Source: Marasmius tenuissimus (lineage: Eukaryota > Basidiomycota > Agaricomycetes > Agaricales > Marasmiaceae). From it: DNA of 64,000 nt. Shown piece after piece: positions 10,045 to 21,261 of the stretch. The notes beneath the pieces are model-generated. The model was not told the origin of the DNA, searched no databases, and worked only from the letters and a program-made list of their open reading frames with translations. A program made the position numbers and the translations under genes. The stretch is from contig JAQOTA010000018.1 of NCBI GenBank assembly GCA_029532415.1, positions 248,001 through 312,000 of the forward strand, read 5' to 3'. The first letter of the stretch is position 1. Each line of letters begins with the position of its first letter.

Positions 10045-12460
10045 TTGGTGCTTCGGAAGTGCGTTCTTAGGCTTCAACTAGCTTCAGAACCACTCGAACA
10101 GCGAGGGGTAACAAGACAATCAAATCAAACAATGGCAATAAGACTCCAATCAAGTCTGTCAATGATCGAAGACCAACTGTCAACGGCGAACAATATCCTC
10201 AGCCCAATTAGCTTCGGAAGTTCAACAATAGCTCAGCCAGTCAAGTCGGCGTCGCAGACAAACAATGCAAAGTCAAGGTCAAGCAAGTGTTCAATGGATT
10301 TTCTAGGTTTGGGCAAACAAAGTTCTATTCCGTTCTAATGTCTCTCCAGAAGCGCTCCCGAGTCAACTGACTACCCAACAAGTGGAATAGCTTTGTATCC
10401 TCTGAATACTAATCGTACGGATTGCTTGGGGATTCTTGATGAAAACCCCACTGCTTATATACCCTGGGATGCTCTAATTCTACCTAATTGTACAAATATC
10501 GAATAAACCATGCCTCGGAGGCATAAACTACCTACTTTGGAATATACTTGGAGAGTTTTGTGTTTAATCTACGCTTTTGAACCCCAAAGTCAAAACCAAT
10601 AATTTGCTTCGGAAGTATCATCAGCCTCGAACATTCTCTAACATTCTTTTCTTCCGGGTCTCTCCTATCGATGGTTCTGTTCTGCCTATCTGCCTCCGCA
10701 GCATTGATTCTCCGGTTCTAGACCCTTCAATCGTCATAGGTCATCCTGTTCTGTCTGCCTCCGAAGCATATACTCCCTTCGTCTGAAGCAAAGTACGTGC
10801 CTCCGAAGTGCTACTAGATGCCTATATTCATGGAGTTACCCAGCCGTTCATAGCCAGGTCGATGTCCTTCCATAGCTCGGATAATTCTGACGTCCTGCCA
10901 TCCATATGGCCGCCCCACTATATCCAATCTTGGTGCCTTGGATACCGGGTAATAGTTCAATGGTTCAGCCAGAACTCCTACTCGATTCTTTGGTACACCA
11001 TTCCTTTCTTTCTAGTCCCTTGCCTCCCAGCGCAGTTGAGCACTGTGTTTTGCCACTAGCACCAACTATGCCCCTAGTACAGTCAATATCTCCTTGTACG
11101 AGTACAAGGGAGGTACCTCGACGGTGCAACTCCTTCGATCACTTCTCGATCATTGTTTAGCGCCCAGTGCCTGGTTCGGATCCACGCCTCCGAAGCGCTA
11201 ATTTCCTAGTTTCCGAAGTAAAATTTCCATTTCAGCGGCCAGTCCAGAGGTCAGTAAAAGCAAGTGCTAGGTTGTCCCACTTCCTTGCTTACTTTTCCCC
11301 GAGCGTACCATGGCACGCTTGCATAACATTGAAGACCACTTTCGCAACTTACTCTATAGTAAGCCTTTCTACTTTCTAGATTCCGAGGCGGCCTTCTGAC
11401 TTCCTCTCCAGAGTTGTATAAGCTCTGGTGGTATCCAGAAGATTACTCTGATAAGATCAAGGAGCGCCGCATCATCCTACCCATTCCACTCGACGCAGAA
11501 CGAGAAGCTATCCTCGGAATCATCTTCCAGCAGTTCTTCCTCAGTCGCCACAGATCCGTCTACTGGGGCTACGTGATTCGTTACGACATGATCCAGGACG
11601 AAATCTATCTCTGCGAGCACACCTTTGACCACTTCATTCCTCACGACGCCAGGTCTATCATCGACATGGTTGCCGAGTCCATTGCTCGAGTGGGATTCCT
11701 CGACTTCAAAACCGCTCGTACTCCTGGAGCCGTCAACGCTTGGATCGACGCCGTCGCCAGCTGTGCTGAGTGCCCAGCACCTCCGAAGCTTGACTATACC
11801 AAGCTCTCTTTCTTCCAGTATTCCCCTGTCATGGGTCGTTGGCTCTCTCGATCCTTTTCTTTCTATAATCCTATTTTATGCGATCCATTCTATACCGATT
11901 ATCTAGATCATGAAACCTTCACTGATTCTTATTATCCTGAAGATTCCGACGTAGATAATTACTTCGGTTGGGACGAGGTAGCTCTAGCCAATATGGATGA
12001 CTAGCGTAACCTGTAGTATACCTAGTATACTTGAATCAATCATGCCTCCAAAGCGAGGCCTCGACCTTATACCAAGCTTCTGAGGCTCGACTTAGTCTCG
12101 CTTTCCGACCATCCATGCTTCCGCGGTGACCTCCTCTGTCTATCCCTACTAGTACGGGTCTTCGTTAAGTCTGATTCTGTTATTCTAATCCTTAGTACGA
12201 TGCCTCCGAGCCACTGGAGATATTCCCTTGTTATGACTACAGGTCCTAGTCGTGCCTCCGAAGTGATACTTTCGTCAGTTATACGACTCCTACAGTTTTC
12301 AGAGATAAGGAGAGACGCCTCCGAGGCGCTATTCTCTCCTTATGCTAGGATCTGAGCCTTTTACTAGCCGCTCGGGACTCGCTCTAGTACTCGTATTACC
12401 TAGTCATTTCTTATCTGTTTTATGCTAAAATCGCACAAAACAAGGCTCCGAAGCTGCTTT
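10045..12460. repeat. Tract of dispersed GCCTCCGAAGC-like motifs
   Basis: About sixteen copies of a near-palindromic motif, best seen as GCCTCCGAAGC or its complement, are scattered here. Examples are at about 10051, 10211, 10511 (TGCCTCGGAGGCA, itself nearly palindromic), 10606, 10691, 10755, 10799, 11185, 11787 (inside the coding sequence), 12202, 12256, 12313 and 12443. Spacing is irregular and both orientations occur. They are missing from neighbouring unique regions. The tract surrounds the 11.3-kb gene and may be an old mobile element or a region with a repeated protein- or RNA-level signal; neither is proven. Confidence 0.55.
11310..12004 (+). CDS. Unknown acidic, tyrosine-rich protein, 213 residues
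   Basis: Exon 1 (11310-11358) starts at ATG in MARLHNIEDHF. A 53-bp intron (GTAAGC ... CCAG, 11359-11411) leads to exon 2 (11412-12004). The junction gives one long open frame. The protein is compact and aromatic, with an acidic tail rich in Tyr, Asp and Glu ending NMDD. No signal peptide or known domain is seen. It lies in the middle of the motif-rich tract, and one motif copy falls inside the coding sequence, so gene and motifs may belong to one mobile unit; that is inference. Confidence 0.55.
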
Positions 12461-13330
12461 TTAATAGCAGGTGCTACAACGATGGTAAAGGTTACGCTGA
12501 CAGCAATCATCAAATCAATTCACTTAACGCGAGAAAAGTAGTAGACCGGTAGCACAGGAAGGGAAAAAAGGAGAATAGCTGGAGAGAGAAAGACGAACAA
12601 GCCCCTGCGCCCACCAACAACCTTCTTCGTTCTTCGTCCCCTACGCTTTGACGGACCTTTGACATACCCGATACCGTTCAAAGACACCGTCCCCCAGTAC
12701 AATGGAAGTCAACTTATATTCACATTCATGGAAACCCTGTCGTGCGCCTTCTTTCTCTTTCACATACACGTCAGTATTTGCCTCGTCATCGAATCTCAAC
12801 CGTCGCCCTCATACAATCCATCCTATTGCCGCCAAACCCCCCTCTCCGTCTGCATCACCAGCAGCGATGTCGACGTCTACGAAATCCCTACTAGTAAATG
12901 GGTGTTGCGTCCCAATCTCTACTTCGATTCTGATGATGAAAACTGATCAGAGTCAAGTTGGAGATGGGCCTGAAGAGTATCGACATCTTGGAAGGTTACG
13001 GAGGTTGAACTTAGTGACGACAAGTACCTCCACAGTCACAGTCAAGGCTTGGGGATTTGTGTAAGCCATCGCTACCGGTGCAGGCCGATAGCAATGAATG
13101 GTTGAGGACTCGTGGGTGACTGCTCGAATGATCATCCCATCCAGGCTGAAGCTTGGTCCCGAGGCCGTCTCGGGCCAGTAAAAGTAGACGGTCTGAGAGA
13201 GTAGTAGGATGACCACAATTCAGGTCCACGGTCACTGAAGCACTAATAATGAGGAGGAGCAGGGGGTGAATACAGATAGATCCAATGCCCATGACTAGAG
13301 AGCAAAGTATCGGTGTGATAGTAAGTGCTA
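12005..13330. other. Gap with no firm gene
   Basis: The left part continues the motif tract to about 12460. From 12660 to 13060 two plus-strand frames are open (one ends DSDDEN at 12946), but I could not find a convincing start and splice pattern, so no gene is called. The right part is the 3' flank of the minus-strand gene ending at 13331. Confidence 0.4.
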
Positions 13331-15029
13331 TTAGGATGATTCGTAGTGACCGAAATGGATAGGAGAGTGACTGTAATCGGGGCGGTAGGTAGACTGAGCG
13401 GGATAGCTGTTGTCCATGCTCGGCCCGTTGTGGTGGCTTTGCGCAGCATAGGATGCACCGGGCAGCATCATGTGAGACATTGGTGATATATAGGATGTTG
13501 ATGGCAGATAGGATACTGGCGGTATATGAGGGGCGTAATACCCGTCTGCTAGAGGTTGGTGTGGCTCAGGGAGGGAGGGCAGTGGTAGGTAGGGTGAAAT
13601 TGAGACAGCTATGCCAGTAATCTGGTGTTGATGCTCACCAGGCTGAGGTGATGTGGGTCTGTTCGATCGCACGGGTGAACACGGATTTTGGACTTGAACG
13701 GAATTGCGATGAGGATGACATTGGTAGGCAAACGAGTTGGGCGGCGACAAGATGTGTGCCGGCATACTGGACGCTTCACGGGGATGTGGAGATAGGGTAG
13801 AAGTACGATAGGGTTGCTGCCACATATCTGGCTTTGGTTGTGCCAGGTCGTACTGTGACGAGTTTGGGGTCGGCTCCGTAAAGTGCTGCCAAAGTTCATG
13901 GACATGGAGCTCCGACTTCGACCTGACATCCGTAAATTTGTGAAGGGCCACGCTAAATAATATGCTCTCCCTCTTTTCCTCCTCCTCCTCTTGGAATAGC
14001 TTAGTTATTCGTATCTTTATAGCTTCAGCGTCCCGGTCAAAATGGCTCGGTAAGGTCTGACAGAGGCCGTCAGTTACACTTCAGCATCATATTGGACACG
14101 AGGAAGCGGCATAAAAAGCCCTCACTCACCTCAATCCACTCTAGGAGCGTTGTCCGGCATTTCTCTCGCCTATCTATTCCGATATAGAGCCATGAGCAAG
14201 CTAGCGCAGAGTCGACAAATGTCCGGCAAAGCGAAACCACCTCCTGGTCAATACGGCAGTGATGCAGGAGACGGGAGCCCGCAACTGCTCCAAAAATTAC
14301 CTCCATCTTGGACCACGTATCGTAACTGCAGGGAAGCCTGATGAGCCCCTGAAATCTGTCAACAAGGGCCTTGACCAGCTCCAGACAAGCATCCTGATAT
14401 GCAAGGTGCTCCGGATGACTTGACACCCTCCCTCCAGATATATCACAGTGGCAGTCTGTGAAGCGAGGTAGCTGTCTACCAGGACAAACACTGGACCTGG
14501 TTCTCCCCTGGAATACACCAATAGCCACCCGTACAGCGTGATTGCATTGTGAAGCGAGGGAGATGGCCTCCATTACAGCCTCATTCGCTGCGGACAGACC
14601 TGAGGATTGTTCCAGATGGAAGGCATGAGGAAATTTGGAAAACTTCTCCTCAACATACACACAGAGGTTAGCGACGTGGTTCTCGTCTGTAGATGCAGTA
14701 GCCTCGTGGCGTTCCTGGGGATAAATGAACCAAGACCCATTAGGACGGACAAGAAATGGCACGGCCCGGGGCAAGAGGATAAAGTTGATACATACATATG
14801 AGCGCCGTACCCACAATGCTAAATCGGAGAACCAGTCATCCCAAGATTTAAACCTGTCAAGCGGTAAATTCAAACCGAAAAAAACAGGGGCAACGCCGAT
14901 GCTCTGCATATCTTCCAGGAGATCCAGAGGTGGTTCACCAGTCTTTTGACACAGTTGAATCCAACCTTTCAAGAAGCCGCCTCGGCCATAGAGCTGATCA
15001 ACGCTGTGAATGAGTACATGAGAAGAGTC
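13331..15029 (-). CDS. Unknown protein with Pro/Ser/His-rich tail
   Basis: Two long exons read in one frame: 15029-14130 and 14056-13331, joined over a 73-bp phase-0 intron (GTGAGT ... GTCAG). An upstream exon ending at 15130 also keeps the frame across a 100-bp intron, but I found no in-frame ATG there, so the start is uncertain; the first in-frame ATG in the main exon lies in LEDMQSIG. The first 300 residues look globular and helical, then comes an EEEEEK stretch and a tail of about 190 residues low in structure and rich in Pro, Ser, His and Tyr. That tail would suit a regulatory protein, but no DNA-binding motif is visible. Confidence 0.5.
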
Positions 15030-15530
15030 CTACGTGGTAAGCGTAAGAACACACGATAACACACCTCCAAGTCTGCAGCCTGTTTGCTGAAACCCCTTGG
15101 ACCCAATGTATCACAAATCCACTACTCACCTGTTCAGATGTGGTTTTGATGATAAGGGAATAACTGATGTGAATGCAGAGAGCAGAGGAGGTGTTGTCAA
15201 AGGACAGAAGACGTTCTTTAGTCTGAGGTTTATGCCTCAGACAATCTAGCTTATATACATGGATTCTACAGGACCCCAGACACTATCTAAGACCTATGAT
15301 ACCTAAGCTGACTGATGCACTCATCAGGATGAGTCTACTATGAGTCGCGATGGTGCAATCAAGGTGTAAGTATGAGTCAAGTGAGTCATAAGAGTCAACT
15401 TGAGTGTTCGAGCTGTCCACACAGCACATGACTCGCCGTAGTCATGGTGTGGCAGATCTAGACCTATGTGTATCCCCTTTAGTTACAGATCTATCTAGAT
15501 GAGTCCAGACCGAATCTATAGAACAAGAGA

Positions 15531-17147
15531 TCAGATATCTACTGATAAGATGTTGGAGTGGATCAAATGATATGATAACCACATGGCACAGATAAGATAT
15601 AGGGAGATTAGATGTAGAGAGAGAAAATCTGTGACACAATGTCGTGCGATGACACGCATCCGGGCGTATATGTCAACGTGGAAGTTACGTGACCGAGTCT
15701 GATCGAGCAGATAGTCTCTGAAGGAGGTGTGGTAGTGGCGAATAGGATCCCTCAAACCACGGATATCCAGCACAGAATGCATTGCCCGTAACGTCAAGGC
15801 CACTTGTCCCTGGGGAAGCCCTAGAACCTGCTCGATGGATGCCGGGGATGAGTCAAGATCATCTGGCAGTATGAGGATGGATGCTAGAATGGGGAGAACT
15901 TGATCATAGTCGGGATTGGTACTGAGTACGATATCATAAAGGGCATCCAGTGCGGGAAACGGCGATTTTCGTTGCCCAGAAGATGAGGCGTTGTCGAGAA
16001 TAACGCGAAGCTGCATCACAGGATGTGTGAATGCTAACTTCAAGAACTTGATTACAGTGGCTGCGTAGATGAACTGGCCGCAAGCCCGAATCACCAACGC
16101 TTCGAGGTCCTCCACCGATGGCCAAGGATCCGGGAACTGAACCTGACTGTACTTTAGACTGCCGACAATCTCCTTGAAATGGTGGAGATAGTACTGCATG
16201 ATGTCTCTGTCGGGTGAGAATTTGTCGTCCAGCAAGACAAACTTCGTGAGTCGGCGAAGAGGACCAGCAGCAAAAGCTTCTCGGATCCACGCTTCCGAGC
16301 GACTGATAATCAGGAATCGGAACGGGAAGCGAGGGTTTCGTTGGAATGCAGATTGGATGGTAGCGATGATACGCAACTGGGTGTCCTCGTCGCCGCATTC
16401 ATCGAGTCCGTCGATGATGATAATATCCGAAGTTTCTGAACTGGGCGGGAGTCCAGGGAGTATGCCAATCTGTTCCGGGGCGGGCTCGCGAATCAGCTCG
16501 AGGAACTGGTCTTCCAATCTGCCTTCCAGTATCGTTGAATCGTCTACGATTCTTTTATTGATGAAAGCTCTGCAGGAGGCATACCTCATCGCGAGACCGT
16601 GCGCGATGGTGAGCCAGAGAGCCAAGGGGTTGTTACGTTTAGGATCGGATCGAAAGAAAAAGAAAGAGGAGACCAGGCTATCCTCAGCCTCCCAAGCCTT
16701 TGCAACGGTGATAGCAATTGCAGTTTTTCCGACCCCGGCGGCTCCTGAAAGCCAGCAAATAGGGTGATGAACCTGCTCTGTAGTCCAATCGAAGATCGTC
16801 CTGAGAGCTTTCGTACGAGTTCCCTCAAGGCATTCGCCGCGCGAGTATTGTTGTTCAGCTTTATGAGATGCCCCTATGCCGGCGGTCGCCCCCCAGAGTT
16901 TTTCAAGCCCCATGTGGTCTACTATTATCGTGACCAAGGCCATCAATAACATTGAAAGAAAAACAACAGCTGGCAACTCACTATCCTCAACCGTTGTGGT
17001 AATATTCCTTATGAGATCTCCGCTGACATTATACTGGTCTCTCCCATAATTGATGTTCTGGTCTCTCCCATGATTGATATTTTGGTTCACTGCGTTGCGA
17101 TTGTTCTGTGTACCCCCTCCAGTGTGAGTGTTCCTTGTAGCCATCAT
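15531..17147 (-). CDS. NACHT-type NLR with N-terminal GRDQ repeat and membrane segment
   Basis: Single-exon frame of 538 residues from a double ATG at 17147. Residues 23-46 hold a short repeat (NINHGRDQ, NINYGRDQ, then QYNVSGD), like the glycine/asparagine motifs at the start of some fungal NLRs. Residues about 58-78 form one hydrophobic segment. The NTPase follows: Walker A GAAGVGKT at 135-142 and Walker B IIIIDGLDECGD at about 242-253, with RFLIISRSE as a sensor-like strand. No WD40, ankyrin or TPR repeats follow before the stop, so the usual sensing part is missing or lies in unfound exons. Fungal NACHT proteins act in non-self recognition and programmed cell death; that role is inferred here. 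Confidence 0.8.
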   Translation of the reverse strand: MMATRNTHTGGGTQNNRNAVNQNINHGRDQNINYGRDQYNVSGDLIRNITTTVEDSELPAVVFLSMLLMALVTIIVDHMGLEKLWGATAGIGASHKAEQQYSRGECLEGTRTKALRTIFDWTTEQVHHPICWLSGAAGVGKTAIAITVAKAWEAEDSLVSSFFFFRSDPKRNNPLALWLTIAHGLAMRYASCRAFINKRIVDDSTILEGRLEDQFLELIREPAPEQIGILPGLPPSSETSDIIIIDGLDECGDEDTQLRIIATIQSAFQRNPRFPFRFLIISRSEAWIREAFAAGPLRRLTKFVLLDDKFSPDRDIMQYYLHHFKEIVGSLKYSQVQFPDPWPSVEDLEALVIRACGQFIYAATVIKFLKLAFTHPVMQLRVILDNASSSGQRKSPFPALDALYDIVLSTNPDYDQVLPILASILILPDDLDSSPASIEQVLGLPQGQVALTLRAMHSVLDIRGLRDPIRHYHTSFRDYLLDQTRSRNFHVDIYARMRVIARHCVTDFLSLHLISLYLICAMWLSYHLIHSNILSVDI

Positions 17148-17963
17148 CCTCTCGGGTTCTCAGGAGAGGTAAGCAGTGAATCGAAAGTGAGCTGTTGACA
17201 ATGGAGCATAAGCTCAACCACGCGAGTACGAGCGGGCGGCGATGTAGGAGGATGGAAGCGACAAAATATTCCAATTGACCCGCTCGGTGCTACACGAAGG
17301 AGGGTAGTGCTAAGTGCTGGCGGTTGACCTTGATAAATAGAGCACGTTTGTCAGCGTTCTCGACTGTCACAAATTAATCACACTGCTTGTGGAGGCTTGT
17401 GGGAATTGTGAGGACACAGATAAGTGACTGGACATTTTGACATCGAGCCTTTACTCAGTCCTGCTACTTAGTATATATAGCTCGGGTCTGTTCGGGTCCA
17501 TATTGTATCCACGCAGTTCACGATGTGAGTCGACGAAGAAACTTCCTGGGACTCCCAGCAGACAGTGCTAGCTGGATAAAACGAATATGGGAACGCGGTC
17601 AACGGTCGGGTATATATGATAGAGGAGGTGTCAACAGTCACGCTAGATTTTAGTTGAAGGAGACTGGTATCGGTCATGCTATACCGTATACGCTACCCAA
17701 AACATCCTGATAAACTATATGGGGATATCCCACGCAATTCGGTTTTATGATTTATCACAAGCGTTTCGGACCAGGTATACCGTATACCATACCAGTCGCT
17801 TTTTGGAGTGAGTTTGAAGCTTCGAGGACGCGTACAGGACATGCGGATTTCTGCAGACCAGCGAATGAGACTATTACCCAATCACAGTTACACCAAGTGC
17901 TTGTTACGCATTGTGTCGGATTCAAGCTCGACTTCTGACTCCCCGCTCCGAAATCCTTTCAAC
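17148..17963. other. Intergenic, upstream of the NLR and downstream of the Hsp70-like gene
   Basis: About 816 bases holding the NLR promoter side and the 3' flank of the Hsp70-like gene. A near-palindrome GGTATACCGTATACC lies at about 17775. A TATATATAG stretch occurs near 17470. No gene is supported. Confidence 0.5.
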
Positions 17964-20488
17964 TCAATCACACTGGACTTCGTTCTGATCGTACACCACA
18001 GTAGCAGGGCCCCTGCAAATAAAACATGTGATCAACCCAGCACAGTCAAGCGGGGATGGGTTGACATACCTCTTTTCTTGACCCTAATTAGTTGGAGCGT
18101 AATTGAATTAGCGACTCTACTTAGATCCCGCAAACTGAACGTGCACCAAATAATGTCACTCACTCCGACTTTCCAAGCAATTTGCGCCTTCAGCTCTGTA
18201 AGGCCGAAAAGAAGTATCACTTCGTAGTCAATTCTATAGTATCGCTGCCCTGTGCCGGGGGTTTTGAGGCATTTCACGGCTTTGGCGTCCGGAATATCAG
18301 CTTCTACCGTGCAAAGGGCAGGATATTGCTCTGCATAACTCAGCATCAGACATGTCACGCTCGGAGGAAGACTATGAACACGTGCCGGAATGAACGTCGA
18401 GCCAGTAGGGGGCATCACCAGGACCTTTATAACAGAGGATTTTGGAGGAAATATGCTGGAGGGAAGTTTTATCCCGCGAGATCCGGTAGCGTTCCTTTCG
18501 ATATTCAGTTTCTTCATGTACATGAGTTCCCTGTAAAAGCATGTCAGTCAATTTTTCCACGAGCGCCCAATGAATGCTCACCTTGGGGAGAGAGGGTTCG
18601 AACCGACGGGGTATCCGCCTGTTACCGTCAAGGTCTGTATAAACGGTGTCGGAGCGTTTATTATGCTCGGGGTTGGAGGGTTCGTATGGTATGTTGACAG
18701 AAGTTCCGTAAGTAAAACGTGCCACCCTGATAGACACCGTATTGTTGAGGTAGAACGAGACGGCACCATCTGCTACGGCTTTGTTCCTGAAGTACATAGA
18801 TCGATACGTTAGAATATCCACGCTGCGCCGGTGAGGACTGACCACCCTCACAGAAAGCCATCAGGTCTGTAGAGGTCTATGCTGAGTTGACACAAGGTTG
18901 ATTGGAGTGTCGAGAAAAGATAGTCGCTTGCAGCAAACCCGCCGACGAGAAGGACAGACTAGGCGAGAGATCGTGCACATCAGCGAGAAGACCAACGAAT
19001 AAACAGAATGAAATACTCACCGAAATAGACATATTCCCCTCGGCCTCTTTCACCTGCTCTTGAACGGCTTCAAGAAGTTCATCCACAGAAGGAGCGAAGA
19101 AAAGTTTCATAACCTCCCTGTAAACCTGTATGAGTCACTATCTTCAAAGCTAGTATATTTGTTGGCGCTGACCCCGGTATCTTCATCTGACCGCGACTAA
19201 TGCCTACAGACGAATCCTTGTCCCTCGGCATCCCAAAATGAAGGTATCCTATATCGCCCTCGCTTCGAAAGGCAAGCTTCGTCGTCCTGTCAAATACACT
19301 CGCCATCTGGATGATGTCTTGCGGGGTGCCGTACTTCGAATCCTTCAGTCGGTCTGAGAATAGAGGTCAACAGATGGAAGTCGGCAGGTTTGGGAGGGAA
19401 ACGCACTTTCAAGCCAGCTGGTGGCTCGACGTGTTACGTGGACGGACCCCTGGAGTCTACCTGCTTCCAAGTTAGGGATCGGGCGTCTCCATAGAGGTAA
19501 GGCAACAACACACACTGAGTTTGGGTGATTTCTTCATATCTGCCCGACTCTGACCTCTGGTACGCACTGACATCAATTGTACCCCCTCCTGCATCCACGA
19601 TGATGAAGCCTCTGCTCCTGTCCTGAATCCAAAGTGTAGGTCAGAAGAGTCATCGCGATAGGCCAAAGAAGGGTAGCAACATACACCTTCGGTGTTTCTC
19701 ACAACGTCTTTGTCGATACAGTAGTGGAGACTTGCCTCCCCCTCAGTCACAAACTGCAAGCGCGAATTCGCATCACCAGCAGCGACAAGCCCAGCAACGA
19801 TGGCGGCCTGCCGCATCTGGGCTTGTTGAGCCCCTTCCCATCCATTCGGGTGGCTCAAAACAAAGTCGATGTCGTGTTGAACGGATGAAAAGAACTCGGC
19901 CCCGCGATTTTCCTTGATGTAGCTGATGGTGCACTTGTGGAGGTAGCGAAGAAAGTCTGCGAAGACGTTGATTGGCTTTTTGTTCGGAGGAAGGGGAGGT
20001 AGTTTTGAAGTTTGGATTGACTCTTGCGATTTCGCGGCTTTTTCGAGTCTGTTGGGTCGAAGATGGAGTTTGAACCTGTTTTGACGCAAAGAGACATTCA
20101 GTATGATAGTGATAATAAAGGAGGGAACAAGACACGCACCACTCGACACGAGCGTAATCTTCCTCCTCAGCTTCTTCCAAGAACGACTCTTCTGTAGCTT
20201 CCGCTCCGCATGCACGGACATTACCGTGCGGGTCGTAAAAGATTATCGATGGGATCTTTGAGTCGCCGCCGACCTTTCCTTGACCAGGAAACCTGAAAGA
20301 CGAAAGAGGTCAATATCATGAATATAGCTCGCGAACGGTTCCATAACTGACTTGGACACGCCCTCAATGACGGGAGGTAGTCCTGGATCGAGCACTGCAT
20401 AAGAGGCACCACTATAAGTGGTCCCCACGTCCAGTGCGATGACCAATTTTCGGAATAATCCTTGGTAGGTTTTACGGGTAGTGGTCAT
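17964..20488 (-). CDS. Hsp70-like ATPase (HSPA12-type), 602 residues, 13 exons
   Basis: Exons: 20488-20352, 20292-20140, 20075-19685, 19622-19514, 19460-19407, 19353-19173, 19117-19021, 18958-18852, 18786-18582, 18530-18386, 18330-18164, 18083-18070, 18012-17964; they sum to 603 codons. The actin-like ATPase fold is shown by the first phosphate loop (ALDVGTTYSGASYAVLDPG), the second (IIVDAGGGTIDVSAY) and the adenosine motif (LLVGGFAASDYLFS). It lacks the canonical Hsp70 peptide-binding domain and the EEVD end, as HSPA12-like proteins do. Basidiomycetes often carry many copies; substrates are unknown. Exon 12 has only 14 bases. The intron after exon 10 starts GC if aligned with the paralogue at 51-54 kb; a GT donor two bases further on is an alternative. 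Confidence 0.85.
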
Positions 20489-21261
20489 TGTTCGAGTTCG
20501 AGGAAAGGCAGCGAGTTGAAGGGGAGGTGAGTAATGAAAGCGTCCAAAGTCCGTCGAAGGCCACAAGCACAGTCACTTCTTCTAGATGAATACAGGAACG
20601 TTGAGGGAACGTGTCCGAGCGCTTGAGTTGATTCTGTGAAAGGGATCTTTCACGTCGTGACTATCGGGGAAGGTGATTGTTGATTCTGCACGTTACTAGA
20701 GCTGCGATCAGACGGTAGAACCTTGCACGTAGGTAGAATGTCGCATGCGGCGTACCGTGTGTCCCCATTCCCCAAATTGCTAGTTCGAGCACTGAGCGCT
20801 GAGCGCTGAGCACGCTCACGCTGTCATGGATCCGACCCCAAATGAATCGCAGAGCGAGGTAGCCCAGAGCTGACATGGGCTAATCTAGTCGAGATTTATG
20901 TTTTTGAGATGCCGTGTGCTCGATACTTTTGAGCTCTAGCGCGTTGTATTAGTGTAAATCCTGGTTGAAAAGGCGTACTCACCTACCACAGCCTAAACAT
21001 CTTATTTCACGTTGACACCATGTTCCAAACTAGCCATGAAAAACGAAGAGAGCCAACGGCACAGTAAAGAAACAGCTACAGCGGGAAGAGTCGAGCAGCC
21101 GACTCGAGCTGAGTAGAGTCAGAGGTCAGCAAAATTCAAAGTTCAAACCCCGCCCTGAAGGCTTGAGGCTGACGTCATATGTGAACATGTGGGTTCATGT
21201 GGGTGCTAATTTCGAGCGTCATGATCTAGATGTTTTGATAGATTCTGATTCTACCCCAAAG
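20489..21261. other. Intergenic, promoter side of the Hsp70-like gene
   Basis: About 770 bases between the 5' end of the Hsp70-like gene and the 3' end of the haem peroxidase gene. It contains a short tandem GAGCGCT run at about 20793-20812. One plus-strand frame at 21163-21384 overlaps the peroxidase 3' exon and is not supported as a gene. Confidence 0.5.

Noticed and set aside
10045..10338. 97-codon plus-strand frame in the motif tract
   Set aside because: No ATG at its start, low-complexity composition and no splice partner.
12659..13064. Two overlapping plus-strand frames, one ending DSDDEN
   Set aside because: No agreed start, no paired splice sites and no recognisable domain; left as part of a gap.
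16198..16767. 189-codon plus-strand frame opposite the NLR
   Set aside because: It is the antisense shadow of the NACHT domain.
17772..17790. GGTATACCGTATACC near-palindrome as an operator
   Set aside because: Single short occurrence with no second site or known factor; mentioned only in the gap entry.
18182..18697. 171-codon plus-strand frame
   Set aside because: It overlaps several exons and introns of the Hsp70-like gene on the other strand and has no independent support.
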